From positions 7,316,001-7,380,000 of the forward strand of contig CM082596.2 in NCBI GenBank assembly GCA_040954595.2: a stretch of 64,000 nt of DNA, read 5' to 3'. Source of the stretch: Balanoglossus misakiensis (Eukaryota; Hemichordata). Positions within the stretch are counted from its first letter, which is position 1; each line of letters opens with the position of its first letter. The position numbers were made by a program, and so were the translations under genes. Below, one piece after another: positions 48,759 to 61,923 of the stretch. Below the pieces are notes generated by a model. That model was not told the DNA's origin and searched no databases. It saw nothing but the letters and a program-made list of their open reading frames with translations.

Positions 48759-51700
48759 TTATTCACCTGTCTGTTAAGTGCTATTTCTCTACCAAATTCA
48801 TTGATTTTGCCCAAAATCCCAAAGCCTACGTAACACCTTTTCTTAGAAACACTATATTGAAATAGAAACCTCAGAAGACATTGTATGGAGGGACTGTGGT
48901 ATCCCCTAGCAACAGAAATGTAAACGCTCTTAGCAAAAATGAAGCTATCCAAGTTTTGATGGTCTGAGCAGAAGCCACGAAGGGTGTGAGACTGATTGGC
49001 TCGGCGGTGGGGAGAGATACAGCTAGCAATTGTTAGTTTTCAACAACGGTCACTGGTTTTTCTGTAACCTATACAGACAGATGTGGTGTTTAATCATATT
49101 CAAGTTTTTTCCAGACCACATTCAAATTAAATGAAATCAAGAAAAATACCGTCAAAGCAGGCACATCAAGTATTCCAATATGGAAATTCACACTTATAAA
49201 ATATAACTGTTCAGACTTATTCATTTATGCATGATTAGATCTAATTTACATCTTTAATTATCTTTTTCATTTTCCATCACTATCTTTATGTTGATTCTTA
49301 CACATGTAATATACATGTGTATATTAATTTCCAAAGGCAAAATGGCAACATCAGGGTTAAAAGTCAATACTGACACCACCAAGATTCGAGCTGCCGCAGT
49401 GTAAGGGGAGAACCCTTTGATTTCTGGGGGGGGGGGTAGTACATCTGTTCTGACTGGCTTTCAAACCCTTTCTTTTCAATACAATTTTATAATACAGACA
49501 ATGATCATAATTTTCAATGTCACTGAGAAGACAATTTCTTGTTGGCCTGGTTTATTAAGTGGCATCCATCATCGAATTAGTCAGAAATGGGTATAATCAG
49601 CATCATCTTCAATTTTTCCCCAAGTCATTTTCCCTGAGAGCTTTTGATCCTTGCCAAAAAGCTATTGGGAAACAAGGATCTAACATTTTGAATAAGATGG
49701 CCAATTTGGCACACAAGCAGCAAATCAGCAGCCCCCATTATTAGATCCCTCCTGGATTTGAGAATACCGTATTGAGGATTCAACATGCAGGCAGTTTCAG
49801 GAATTGTAGGTTTCTGTCAATTATGAAAGTATTTACCCCCCTGCATCGGAGCTCATGCATTGTAATCACTGTCAACTGATGCTTCTGGGCAGGACGATTC
49901 ACCACCTGAATCTCTTGGTGTCAATTTCGTCAATGTCATAATTATTGAGCGTTTTCAGTAATAGAGGTCAATTTTTATCTCAACGCGAGTGTTTTCTGCT
50001 ACAGAGGTGTTGCACAGTTGGTGTTATAGTGCAAAAAGTAATTATCTGTGGAGTGGAAAGAGCAGAAATGGATATGACATCGGAAACAGAATCAACATCC
50101 TTAGTCCCCAAACAGACCATTTTCTGAACTCCACAAGACCCTCGCGTGACTAGACAAATTTATATGGGAGGACATTTTCTTGTTATACAAGATGGTAAAC
50201 ACCATATGTCCGAATGTGTTCAACGGCACTAAAGTTACAGTTTTTAATAAACTCTGAACCTATTTGAGTTTCATACTAAGTTTGACCTGTAATTACTTGG
50301 CTTGCTATGGTTATATTAACTAAGTCTCGCGAGATCTCGCAGTTCGCAGACAGATTTTCAAGCAGGTATAGCAACTCCTAGTCTCGCATGGTTTAAATGC
50401 AATAAGCATTAATTTTCCAATGCATTTTAAATGTCATTATTATGTTCCACTTCATTCTCTACATGATAAATTGGTGGAATTTCATGTTCACACGCCCCAA
50501 ACATTGAAACTGAAAATTGAAATCAAGCGAAAATTAAATATTTCACAGTAAAGAATGTCAGGCAATTTTGTAAAACATTCTAAAAATTTTAATTATACCA
50601 AGTTCGGAAATATGATGTGGAAATCGTTTGAGTTATGGGAAAGGTATGAGCTTCCCAAGGATTTTTTATGATCAAAATGACTGATGACTTGAAACAACCC
50701 ATTAAAATTTTCCAATCCAGATGAAAATCAAAAGTTGCATGTGATACTGGTAATACATAATAAAACTGCAATTTTAAATTGAATGGATATATTGACAGCT
50801 ACTGCCTATGTTCGCTACGCAAAACAAAACTAAACACCACAACACTACAATACAATATGACCATTCATGTGTAAGTCCTATCAAAAACACGCATTTTATG
50901 ACACCTACATCGTGCCATCTTGCAAACAATCTTGTGTACTATTTAGTTTGTGGTACATTACTCTTGGCGTCAAAGAAACTTTCTCAAAAATTTCAATGAC
51001 ATGGCAATAAGTCACTGTCAACAAAATGCCATACAATGTATTTATATGCGTATATATACATCACAGTATACTAAGTTTCACTCAAATAGGTCCAGGCATG
51101 TCTGAGTAATGGCTGCGGGCAGACAGACAGACAAACAGATCTGAGATGCACTGATAGAAACAGCCCAATCCATTAGTGCCCCACTCCCAACCTCCAGGGG
51201 CTACATCCATGAGGACTAAAAATGTGGATTTTTTTCTTTTTTTTTTTCTTTTTTGAATCATTTGTTCAATTTGGGAATTATTTCCTCACAACAAAATGTA
51301 CACTCTAGCCCTTCTAGCACTATTTTTGCTCAAAAGCTGACATATGCAGCGTTCGATTTTCACCATCATTCTTGCTATCAATTAAAAAAGGCAAATGTGT
51401 GAAGAAAAAAAATCCTGTACTGTATGTGAGAACCACATTCATAAATTTTGAAATTCAAATATGTCAATTTCAGATGCATCCAATGACGTACACACGAAGC
51501 ATGCTGTGTATTTGATCGCTTTTTTAGCTCGCGTTTTCATTTGAATTGGCCTGGGGGCTCATGATCAGTGCCATTGGGCGAGTGTTCACAAAGACATGAA
51601 GGATATTAATCAGATATATCTATATGAAGGAGTGCACATGTGGGTTGATATTAGTTTGCCCTCCCACAAACATGATTTCAAAGGGCAGCAATATCTTTGC

Positions 51701-53593
51701 ATATGTCCTGTGTGTTGATCACAACTTTCCTGTATTATATGATGTAGTGATTACAATTGGCTTGTTGTTTCATTAGTGGGATGCAAATCTGGCTGGTATA
51801 GCAGTCAGTAACAGGCATCAACAACTCACTATGCAAGAGACAAAAGCCACTGAAAAACAATAGCAACATCTCAGCTGGGTTTTTTCGAGTTCACAAAAAA
51901 AAACGAATCAATTATCAACGGTGCTTTAAAGGATATTCCATGAAAATAGTCTTATTTTACTGACAGCAACACGCACCCTGATCGTATGAAAGGAGGTTGT
52001 AATAGGATGAACGTGGCATCGAATACTAAGTGTTCCTGAATATGGTATTGCAACAGGGAGGGGAGGGGGGGGGGGTCTATATCCAGAATCGCTGTCTTTT
52101 TTGCATTTTAATACTAGACAACCAAGGTCATCCTTGCACTCTACTCTATACTGATAGAGGTAATAGAATTGGACCAGATGACGTGTTTCTGCGTGTTCCA
52201 GCACCGCATCAGCTGGTGTGTATACACGGAACAGGAACAAGGCAGATGGAGCCGACAAAAATCCCCCGTTGTACTTCATTTCATTCGGAAGCTGAGAATT
52301 CACAGTGCCAGAACATGACAGTAAAGATGTCTCATTGAGTGCGAGAGACAGAGAGAGAGAGGAGAAAAAAAAGCCGGTATTGAACTCAAGCGGCTCAGTC
52401 CTCATTATAATGTCTCCTTGATCACCAGTGTGGTCAGGGCCACGTGCAGGGGGTGCAGCACTGCACCCTGGGAAATATCTAATTGTTATGGCTAGACATT
52501 TCAAGGCTGACTATTTTCCCTCAGTTAATGTCTGCAAGGCTGTATTGTTATGTTAATTGGCATTAATTAGAAAAAGGTGAAGTCAGAGTGACAGTCAGCT
52601 TTCTGTATTTCTTGTAAAGCATGAGCAACCCACGTAAATAACGATAAATTTCTGAATGTGACATTTAAATTTTGTTCAAACAACAAAACTGCAATTTACT
52701 CGGTAATACATACAATGATACACATCATTTTGGACTGACACAAAATAACACGTTTTTTCCTCTTTTAAATCTTTGGAAGTATAACATAATATTGCAAAAA
52801 GAGATGAACGTAAATCAATTTCAGACCAGTCCTGTTTTAATGATATTTCTCCAGTCCCACTTCTTTCTATTTTTCTATCTTTTGTTTTGTTTTGTTTTTT
52901 TTGTAAATGATTCCCAGTTTCTTCTATATTCAAACTGTGCTTGCTATTGGCCAATATTACAGACACATACTGGCAACAAGAAACAGACAAATACAATTAA
53001 AATCCCTGTTTTGGCAACTAACAATGGTCGGCATTGACCACAACCATGACGTACACCATCACTGGATGATTTATGACTACTGCTTGGATTTTGACAAGGT
53101 TATCCACATAAAAATTGATGCAAGGACTTCCAAGATGAGTACTTGACTGTCCCAAACACAAAATTACTCGCGTCCTTATCCATTACGACATGATCAAGGT
53201 GTCGAACGAATTCCGATCTCCGACTGGGATGTAATTTTACGACTATACAAGGCTGCTGTATGTTTCTGGTGCATTGTAATAAAAAAATCACAGCAGGGGA
53301 AGTCATGCCTGGTTTTCCCCCCAGGAAGAATTAAGTTGGAGTCGCAGGACAGCATTAACATTAACCAATGCCAGGAACATCAGTCGTAATATTTCTGGAA
53401 GGATCGCGCGCAGAGAGAGAGAAGTCGTTGAACTGGCTGCCCTTTCGGTGACACTGCTCAGGTCACCTTCCCCAAAAGACTCATTAGCAGTTCATTGAAC
53501 CTCTGTCCCCATGGGAACATTATGCGGTACAAAACACCGGCTTCATTTGCATATCGCGACCGTGAAAACGGTGACACTGGAGATCGCTGTTCA

Positions 53594-53609
53594 AGTTCAC
53601 GCAAGTTCA
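53594..53609 (+). promoter_or_regulatory. DR4-type nuclear-receptor site in a GC-richer block
   Basis: AGTTCA CGCA AGTTCA: direct repeats spaced by four, with a further TGTTCA directly before them (53588-53593). A consensus AGGTCA lies nearby at 53460-53465. The surrounding 53400-53660 is richer in GC and CpG than its flanks and also holds an octamer-like ATTTGCAT. Confidence 0.35.
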
Positions 53610-54229
53610 CACGGCGCCAACACAAGGCAGATTCCGTCAGGGTCCTTATTGTACATCACAGCACACTCAGATCAATGCCTGTTTGATGACTGAAAAACCT
53701 TGAATATAACCACTCCCATTAACAAAATTATTAATGTACGTACGCCACTAATGTAATGAACTCGCTTGCGATACCCGAAAAGTATTCATATCACGTGTAA
53801 TTAAGATATAGGACTGATGCAACGAAATTTCCAAAAATTCTCAAACTGATTCAAAGGGTTTTTTTTAAATCATACTTGTTAGATGTCACATGCTGAAGAA
53901 AATGTCCATCACATCCAATTGCCTTGACAGTACACACTAAAACATGCCGTTGTTTTTTAAGGTCACTGCCAAACAAAAGAGAACTTTGATTAAACATTAT
54001 GCTACTGGATACCATTACACCGAATGATATTGTAGGTTTCACACCAGGAAAGAGGGTCCCACAACAAATAAATTGTGAAAATGTGACTCTTCAAATATTA
54101 CTCTTGCTGAAATCAACATACACTGTATAATAATATGTCATCACAAAATTTTGATATAACAAAGGAGAATCCCAAAATCTGCGATTTAGGAAATAAATTG
54201 ATACTTTCAAGTTTGCCAGTCATACATCC

Positions 54230-54322
54230 TTAACCCTTTTACCCCCATTTCCCTGTATGGAGGTCCGAACTTACCACGGGAAACAATTGGTTTGGACCAA
54301 ACCATGGAGGTGAAAGGGTTTA
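54230..54322. mobile_element. family C short inverted-repeat element, best preserved
   Basis: Begins TTAACCCTTTTACCCCCAT and ends CATGGAGGTGAAAGGGTTTA, with an interior GGTTTGGACCAAACC palindrome. Confidence 0.7.
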
Positions 54323-55310
54323 ATAAAAGAGAACATTGTCTGCTTTTTGGCCTTACCATGGACAGTTATAAAAAGGAGAAGGACATCAGTCCTTTTACTA
54401 AGTTGTCTATGGTTTCCCAAAACTTCCATTAAACCTACCTTCTGGATAACACTGTAGAATATCCTTGCCGAACACCTCAACCAGTGCAATTTTACAGCGA
54501 CCATGCTAACAACTTAAAACTTGTTTTAGTTGCCACCAACACTTCTTTTCACTGGAAATGTAGATTCAACAGAAATCTGAAAACGAGATGTGATAGAGAA
54601 GTTAATCTTTATTTTCAGGTACTTTTGTGGTGTATTCAATTTGGAAAAGTTTGAGAAACTGGTTCAAAACTACTGGTATAAAGTGAAGGGAATTGTTTAA
54701 AGCCCCAATAGCTGCCATCTCAAGCATATTTTAATCGATAAAGTATTTTGACCTTCTCCTTAACCTTTGTCGACAGATGACACCACTTTGAATTCGGGGA
54801 GATTCATGTACCACAATAGTTGTGCACTCGTACAAGGGCAGCTGAATAAATGGGTGGGACAAGCATTTATAGTTTAACTTGTTCACATTCAAATGTACAG
54901 CCAGAAACAGAGGCTGATAATGTGTTGTGTCTGTACCCATCAGCAAGTTCAGTTAGATTGACCATTGTAAGTTTGAAAGTAAAATCTTGAAAATTTGAAA
55001 CACATGGCAGCTATTGGGGCTTAAAGAATCCTCTTGTTAGCTCCTACTTGACAGAACATCGTAAGCTTATGGGACTACATTGTCTGTTTGTCTGTCTGTA
55101 CATGTGTGTAAGTTTGCCTATATGCGGCTGTTTCATAAACCCATAATTTACATATGCCCATGTATGGTTAAAAGGGCGTGCCTAACTCTTTGAATGACAG
55201 TTTGGTGGTGTACTTTTTTCTCTCGTGGCTACCCTGTGAAAATATAGCTAGATTTCAAGTTTTCATGGTAACAGTAACTAAATTTGCATAGGTGAACCGT
55301 GAATGTTACC

Positions 55311-55635
55311 TTAAAGGCCAATCGTCTTGTGTGCGTATGCATAATTTTCTGTGGACAAACATTACATCTAACCCAAATGTTCTGCAAATTTTGTGTTAGA
55401 CGCATTCAAACAGTAGACTGCCTTCGCTTCCTTCCATATTTCATGCACACCGTACAAGTAGACTTAGTTTTGTCCCTTCTTTTCACCCAATTTGCTGTCT
55501 TTTCCTGATCTGGGGTCGCCGCCATCTTGTCTGTTGTTAGGACAGCACACTGCCTTACGCCATTGACTGTATACAATTTTTGTAACCATAGTTTCTCATT
55601 TGGCACATGTGCATAAGACGATTGTTGCCCTTTAA
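55311..55635. mobile_element. family D element (about 325 bp)
   Basis: Starts TTAAAGGCCAATCGTCTT and ends AAGACGATTGTTGCCCTTTA; collinear with the copy at 16480. Confidence 0.75.
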
Positions 55636-58600
55636 AGCATTGGTTTAAACATCTCAATAGACAACATCCCACTTTAAATTTGCCAAAGTGAACAATGCAC
55701 AGTATGGGTCAATAATTTCCTGCACAAAACAAAAAATCATCACGATAACAAAAAGATCCCCATGTTGGCATTGTCACCTAAACACATCAAACAAAGACAG
55801 TGATCAAACCTGCGAAATTAAACTCATGTACAGTAAAATTGTTGGTAGTAGAATCACAATGAAACTCTACACCAAATCATATTTTATACATGCATGGAAA
55901 CACATCTCCCGACCACAAACTGAGCTTTTTTTATCAGTATATCAACCCACAGCTCAATTTGATATTTTGAAGAACCCTCTCAATAATCCCAGCAAAATCA
56001 TAATCTTGCCTGATTAACTATAAAAACATGCAAAAAATATTATAAAACACCCCATTTTTTAATCAGGATTAACTTCATGTGGAAACGTCTTCACTTTTCA
56101 TCATGATGCAGTAAAATTTCCAAAATGCTAGCAATCTGTACGTAAAGATTATGATAGTATACAGTAAACACAAAATTCATTCTAAGTGGCTCTGATGCAG
56201 AATCCGAAAACCCTGCTGGAAGCTGAGATATTAAACTGGTGAAGGTTGGAATGGAGGCCTGTGTTTGCTCTGTGCATATCATTGACCTGAGTATTAATGG
56301 TCATTGTGGATCGCAGTCGATTCCCCACCAAGGCGACAGACGGTTACGTAACACACAGCCAATCTCTCTCGTCCCTCGTGTGCGATTCGACGCCTCTTAA
56401 AAGATACGCTACACAAAGTAGCTCGCATAAACCCACATAAATAAACCCCAGAAAACCAATTTTTTCCTAAATATATGACGTTTTTTTCAATAAACAGTGT
56501 CCATTTCCAGGTTAGTGATCTATAAACAAGTCTGCCCACCATATTTCAAATTCAAATGAGAAACGTGATTACACATATAGATTTGCACGTTAATTTGACC
56601 TGATGCATATCAATTACACAGTAGCAGTCTGGCTGAAAGGAGCCTAATATTGCATCATGTTCGCCTTCTCGGAACCAGAATGCTGCCGAACTACCTTTCG
56701 TAGATCTTGCCAGTCTCTGATCAACGTCGAAATCTATATTCACCCAGACAAAACTGAACTCTACGTGCGCTCTCAAATGGTGCCATAAATCACGTATCAC
56801 CACAGCGCCATAAAATAATTGTACTTGTACAACCCAGCTTATAAAACCAGGGTTACAGAAGCAATAAAAGCAACAGCAGAACTTTTTAAATTATTTTCTT
56901 TCCTGCTAAAATTTGTTTTTTGTACATAAAAAGTAAACATTTATACATACCACGGTAGGTACTGTTCAGACTTAATCTTATTTGTGCTGTAGTTCATTTA
57001 AATGTACTTAGGGACTGGTTAGTTTTTCTTTGGAAGCAACTAAAAATTGAAATATACATGTAATCTTAGGGAGAGAAATACATAAAAGTTGTTTTTAATT
57101 AATTTAAAAAGATTTTAGGTTATCTATCTTGGATAATCAAAAGAACATTTCTTTGTCAGATGGTGATCAATGCTTCTGTGGATGTAGATTTTCAACAAGG
57201 GTTCACGCAAAGAGTACGATTTGAGCGATTCACATTTCGACTGTTTCAACGACAATAGTACAATGGCAAAGGTTGGGTTTTTGTTTTGCTTAATGGCCAT
57301 GGAACAGCTGCCCTTACCTCCGAATAATAAAAAAAGACATTAAACTTCATTGGACTTTGCTAATGAAGTTTATATATATAACTGGAAACTGTTTTCAAAA
57401 ACAAATCATTATTAGAAGGACCTGGCCATGGCTGAATAATTCTTTTGGGGAAAAAAGACAAGTTCATGTCCACACTTGATCATTTGCGTTTTTTTTAAAA
57501 GTCAATGCCTGATCCACAGTTGACTCACACAGGAAACTGTATGTGCCTGAATTTTGATCTCGCATTTTCTGTGACAAAATTTCACTTAACGCCGGTCAAC
57601 TGCAATTCTAACATATTTAATAATGGTGGTAACGCAGTAGCTGTTGTGGTTAAGAGGCCTGTGGTTGAAAATGACGGTCGCTGTTATATAACACTTAGTG
57701 TAGATAACTGTCCCCCTTATAATTTCTATCTGCATGTAAATGTATTAATATTAAAAATGTATATATTCAAACTGTTAAATTATAGACGGAGTGTGCCAGT
57801 AAATAGAATAATAAACATGAATTGTCCATCAGTCTGAACCGGGTTTGGGCATCGATCATCTTGCGCGAAGTTCCTTTTTATTTACGGCTTGAAATTACCA
57901 AATAATCTGTTTACTACTCTTAATACTGGACGTTTTTAATTACTTCTACTGTTGTTTATTTTCACTTTGTTTCAAACTCACCCAGAAAGGTGCAATGAGG
58001 GGAGGGGGGGGCACATTGGGTGGGGGACACTCAAAACACCTAGGGGGGTCACGGCTTCTTTTTACGGATCATTTGTCAGACACAACAGCCACAGACACTG
58101 GAAACAATACTTTAATCTGTTTGACTTGTATAATGGGGACTCAGTTGGTTATATAACCTGTGTAACCATCTGCTGAGTGTTCTCAGTTGTGGAAAGCCCC
58201 AGTGTGGATAGTACAATAGCACAAAGACATGCACAACCGCTGGGATGTACATATAACTGTCACTACTTTCAATAGAGGTGTCCTGGCTGTGCATACATTA
58301 TGCATGGCAAACAAACAATATATTTTCAAGTTCAGGTCAGTTTTCGCACATACAGCAGAGTCTAAATTGATCATGCTAAGTGAGTTGGATTTGAACAAAT
58401 CGATTAAAACACACAAAGAGTAAAATTACAAGTTCCACATTCTCCCAATGTTTCCGAATCCTCCTTCATTCTGGGATAAACCATCACTCTTTTGATTAAA
58501 GCAACAGCCATCTGAAATCTTTTGTTTGCCTCGTAAATCGCATGTCCATTTCATAGTGACCACATGGAGTGCATCAGCTTGATCAGTCAGGGTCAAGAGC

Positions 58601-59650
58601 TGATCATTTTTCAGGAAAACAAATAATAATAATATTAATTGGCTGTCTAGAGACTTCTTATTCTACATCAATTTTTAAAGCCGTCTACCCACAGGTTTTC
58701 GTATGACATTTTCTGACAATAGCAAGATAACTTTCCCAGCAATAAAAATTGCCTGTTTCATCACAATTATCCCAAAATATCAAACTTGGATTATTTGTCA
58801 TAAAGGATCTCGAAAAAAGACCGTTTTTTATGGTAAATTTGATATCAATCATGTTAAAAGAAACTACCAAACACCTCTGTAAACTGATCAATTTTCTCGT
58901 CACATATTACCCAGTCTAGACAGGTTTAGCACAGGTACACTACCCGCTGTCAGTTGGAATCATTTTAAAATATGTCGAAGGAGAGATGTTTGCGACATAT
59001 CAAAAATGTTCATTTTTTTTCTGAGAAACTATCATTTCAAAATTGACACAAACCACGAGTACAATGTTTGGCAGCGGCCATTTTGAATATTGAGTGTCAG
59101 TAACAGTTTGGTTTCCAATCGAAAAATGTACATGTGGCTCTCAAATTTCTTCTGTTTTTGGTTTTAATGTAGAATGACGCAAACTGTGTTAAAGAAAACG
59201 GACAGGTACGAACAAAACTTGGGTATCGAAGTTTTACAGGGAAGGACCGCATTTAATCTATTTACCAATAACAGACCAGGTTGATGAGGTCAACACACAC
59301 AAGATAAACATCTAACACATTATTTGCTCTGTGCCAACCAGCAATTTCTGTGTTACATAACTTTACCAAAGACACTCCCTGGGACATGTTTGCTTGAACA
59401 ATTTGCATATAACTGCTATACAACAGGCAGCCCACTGACAAGTCTGGTCTCCTGACAACACAACTGTTTGCATTTCCAACCAGATTAGAGATTTGTCAGA
59501 TAGTGCTAAGACAATAGCAGTGGCATCCACTTGCCCAGATAGAGGGTCATGCTATTGATTGGATCAGTTTATTCAACTCTGGTGACCTGCAGTGGTCTGA
59601 CAAGGTCACTCCCACCTGAAGGTGCACTGGGAAAATTAGGCCTGGCTGCA

Positions 59651-59738
59651 TACTGTAAAACAGGCTATTTTCGCGAGCAATACATTTTCACGAAATACGT
59701 GAGAGCCAAAAAAACATGATAATAAAAAGTCACGTAAA
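59651..59738. mobile_element. family B MITE, truncated
   Basis: Begins TACTGTAAAACAGGC and keeps TTTTCGCGAGCAATAC, but stops after GTCACGTAAAA, where LINE-derived sequence begins. Confidence 0.75.
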
Positions 59739-59744
59739 ATGGCG

Positions 59745-59957
59745 GCCATGCTTTCTCTTATGCAGCCCCTAAACTGTGGAACACACTACCTCTGAATCTA
59801 TAAACCTGAGAACATTCAAAAGAAAACTAAAAACTTATATGTTCAAAGAAGTGTACAGTGTGGTTTAAATATGAGCGTCATTGGGCAAAATTTCTTGTTT
59901 TGGATTTTGGCGATATGTAAACTTTTTGTTGATTGATTGATTAATTGATTGATTGAT
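59745..59957 (+). pseudogene. 3' end of a non-LTR retrotransposon (CR1/L2-like LINE), decayed
   Basis: Translation gives SYAAPKLWNTLPLNL, the typical C-terminal motif of CR1/L2-type reverse transcriptase ORFs. After a frame change it continues NLRTFKRKLKTYMFKEVYSV and a stop at 59866-59868. A short 3' UTR ends in a TTGA microsatellite (59929-59957), a usual LINE tail. The 5' truncation point abuts a truncated family B element. Confidence 0.75.
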
Positions 59958-60772
59958 AGCAGATGATTAATTTATACGGTAATTAGATAGGGCCCTGGGG
60001 TGTGTCGTGCACAACCCATAGTGCTTCGCTTTGCATGTTCCCAGGGTCTGACGAGTGATGATTATACAATGTCGGAATTACCCACAATTCTGCATGGACG
60101 TACATCACAGTGCAACTTTCTCCCTTCACACATTTCTTAGTCTTGTACAGCTATTATTAATCACTTTGCAAAGATCAACTTGAACTTTATGTCACAGTTC
60201 GCGCCACACCCGTTTATTCAGCCACCCACTGCATGTGTATGCACAGCACATATGGGTATTAGAATCTCCATATATTCAAAACGGTTTTGTCTGTCCACTA
60301 TAAAGGATAAGGAGCAGATTGAAGAATTTTATCGATTAAAATATGAAAAGTGGTAACTATAGGGGTTTAATTTAATTCTTTCTGATTATAAGATGCAAAC
60401 ATACACTATTATAAATCTGAAACTTACTGATCCTTGTATCATTGACTTTGTGTACAGGTCAAAAATATACTGCATTTTTCACTTTACACATGTTCTACAT
60501 TCTGACCTTTTATGAAATGTAATTGAAGATGTTTTAATGACTGTTCTGAAGAATAATTTCGGAGATGTTTTATCCCGTCCGCACAGTATGTTTGCTATGG
60601 TTTCCATGAAGCCATAAACTAGTAGAAGGGCACAGACCAAATGAGAGTTTCTATTGAGACTGGCGCGGGTCAATTACCACCTATACTTGAAACCAACAAT
60701 TTCATATTTTAATATGATTATCTACTTCACCGACTTGACCAGGATCTATTGAAGTGGGGGAAGAAATCTCTT

Positions 60773-60932
60773 CAGTGTGCCCTCTTAAAAGGCATGACTT
60801 TTTTTGAAAGCTCTGAGAATTTCTTTGTGTAAACCCTGTACCCTTTCAATACATGTAATATGGATAATTTTTTCATAACCAGTGAGCTTGTTGAGTCAGC
60901 GCCGGTGTCATATTGGCTTAGAGGCACACTGC
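60773..60932. mobile_element. family G inverted-repeat element
   Basis: Starts CAGTGTGCCCTCTTAA and ends ATTGGCTTAGAGGCACACTG; has the TTTGAAAGCTCTGAG interior of the copy at 5102. Confidence 0.65.
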
Positions 60933-61422
60933 AGCTCTGCATAAATAATCGCACACAATTAATCAAAAAATTGCAATGTTTTTTCAGCCCTGATGACAAA
61001 AGTTTTGAGATCTAGAGGTACATTATATAACTACAATGTAAGGTTTGTTCCTAAATTCATAATTAATTGTAAACGTTCATGAATTACCAGAGCAACAAAA
61101 GCATAACTGAAACCACTGGGTGTTCTACCTCCCTGTGTGTTTGTTTGTTTGTTTGTTAGTCTATATCATGCATCAATAAACAGCTGATTTTTGTTTGTTT
61201 ATCAACAAAGAGCCAAATTTGCTTGTTTGTTAGTTTGTTTATTTACAATATTTTACAAATTTATATTTGATCAATTTTCTGAAGCAAAGCTCAGTATATG
61301 AACCATTACATAAGAAACAAATAAATAAACACAAAACACACACATGTATACAAATAAACAAACAAGCAAAGAAACAAGGGAACAGAGCTGAAATCGAAAC
61401 AGCAAGACGTCCGGAAACCAGT

Positions 61423-61512
61423 TTAACCCTTTCATCCCCCATTTCCACGTTTAGTGATCCAGCTTTGCTATTTGAAAACATGGATGTGGGCCAAACCATG
61501 GTGGTGAACAGG
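61423..61512. mobile_element. family C short inverted-repeat element
   Basis: Begins TTTAACCCTTTCATCCCCCA and ends CCAAACCATGGTGGTGAACA; the right end is diverged. Confidence 0.6.
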
Positions 61513-61712
61513 TACATTTGTCAGAAACAGAAAATTGGATTCATGTACCGAACACGAACTTGCAGCCGACACCACTTCAGGGATGACGATCGATGACCGC
61601 ATAAAAATCACAAACAGATACACGTGAACAAGTCCTTCACCATCAATAACAACCCCCGCAGTGTTACGAGCAGGGTCTATCTGTCAGAAGAACAATGTAC
61701 AAAAGCATGACA

Positions 61713-61923
61713 TACTGAAAAATGGGAAATTTTCGCGACAGGAAATATTCGTGATATCAACAGAGAGGACTATTCAACGACGATTAATTTTCACGTTCGC
61801 TTTATCTCTGAATACCATTCTATTTTACGCATTGTTCTTTCACCACTATTTATTATCGCGTTTTCTTGGCTCTCGAAGTTCGCGAAAAATATATCGTTTG
61901 CGAAAATTTCCCGTTTTACAGTA
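61713..61923. mobile_element. family B subtype 2 MITE
   Basis: Shares the GGGAAATTTTCGCGACAG arm with the copy at 39032 and ends AAATTTCCCGTTTTACAGTA. Confidence 0.75.

Noticed and set aside
51926-52504. 192-codon minus-strand open frame
   Set aside because: Longest frame in the right third, but it runs through a poly-G tract and GA-rich repeat and shows no domain or splice context. The stretch at 52372-52440 may hold a SINE-like tail instead.
56552-56803. 83-codon minus-strand frame in a slightly GC-richer patch
   Set aside because: Looks protein-like over part of its length, but no family was recognised and no paired splice sites were convincing.
57505-57837. 110-codon plus-strand frame
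   Set aside because: AT-rich composition and no domain; most likely chance.
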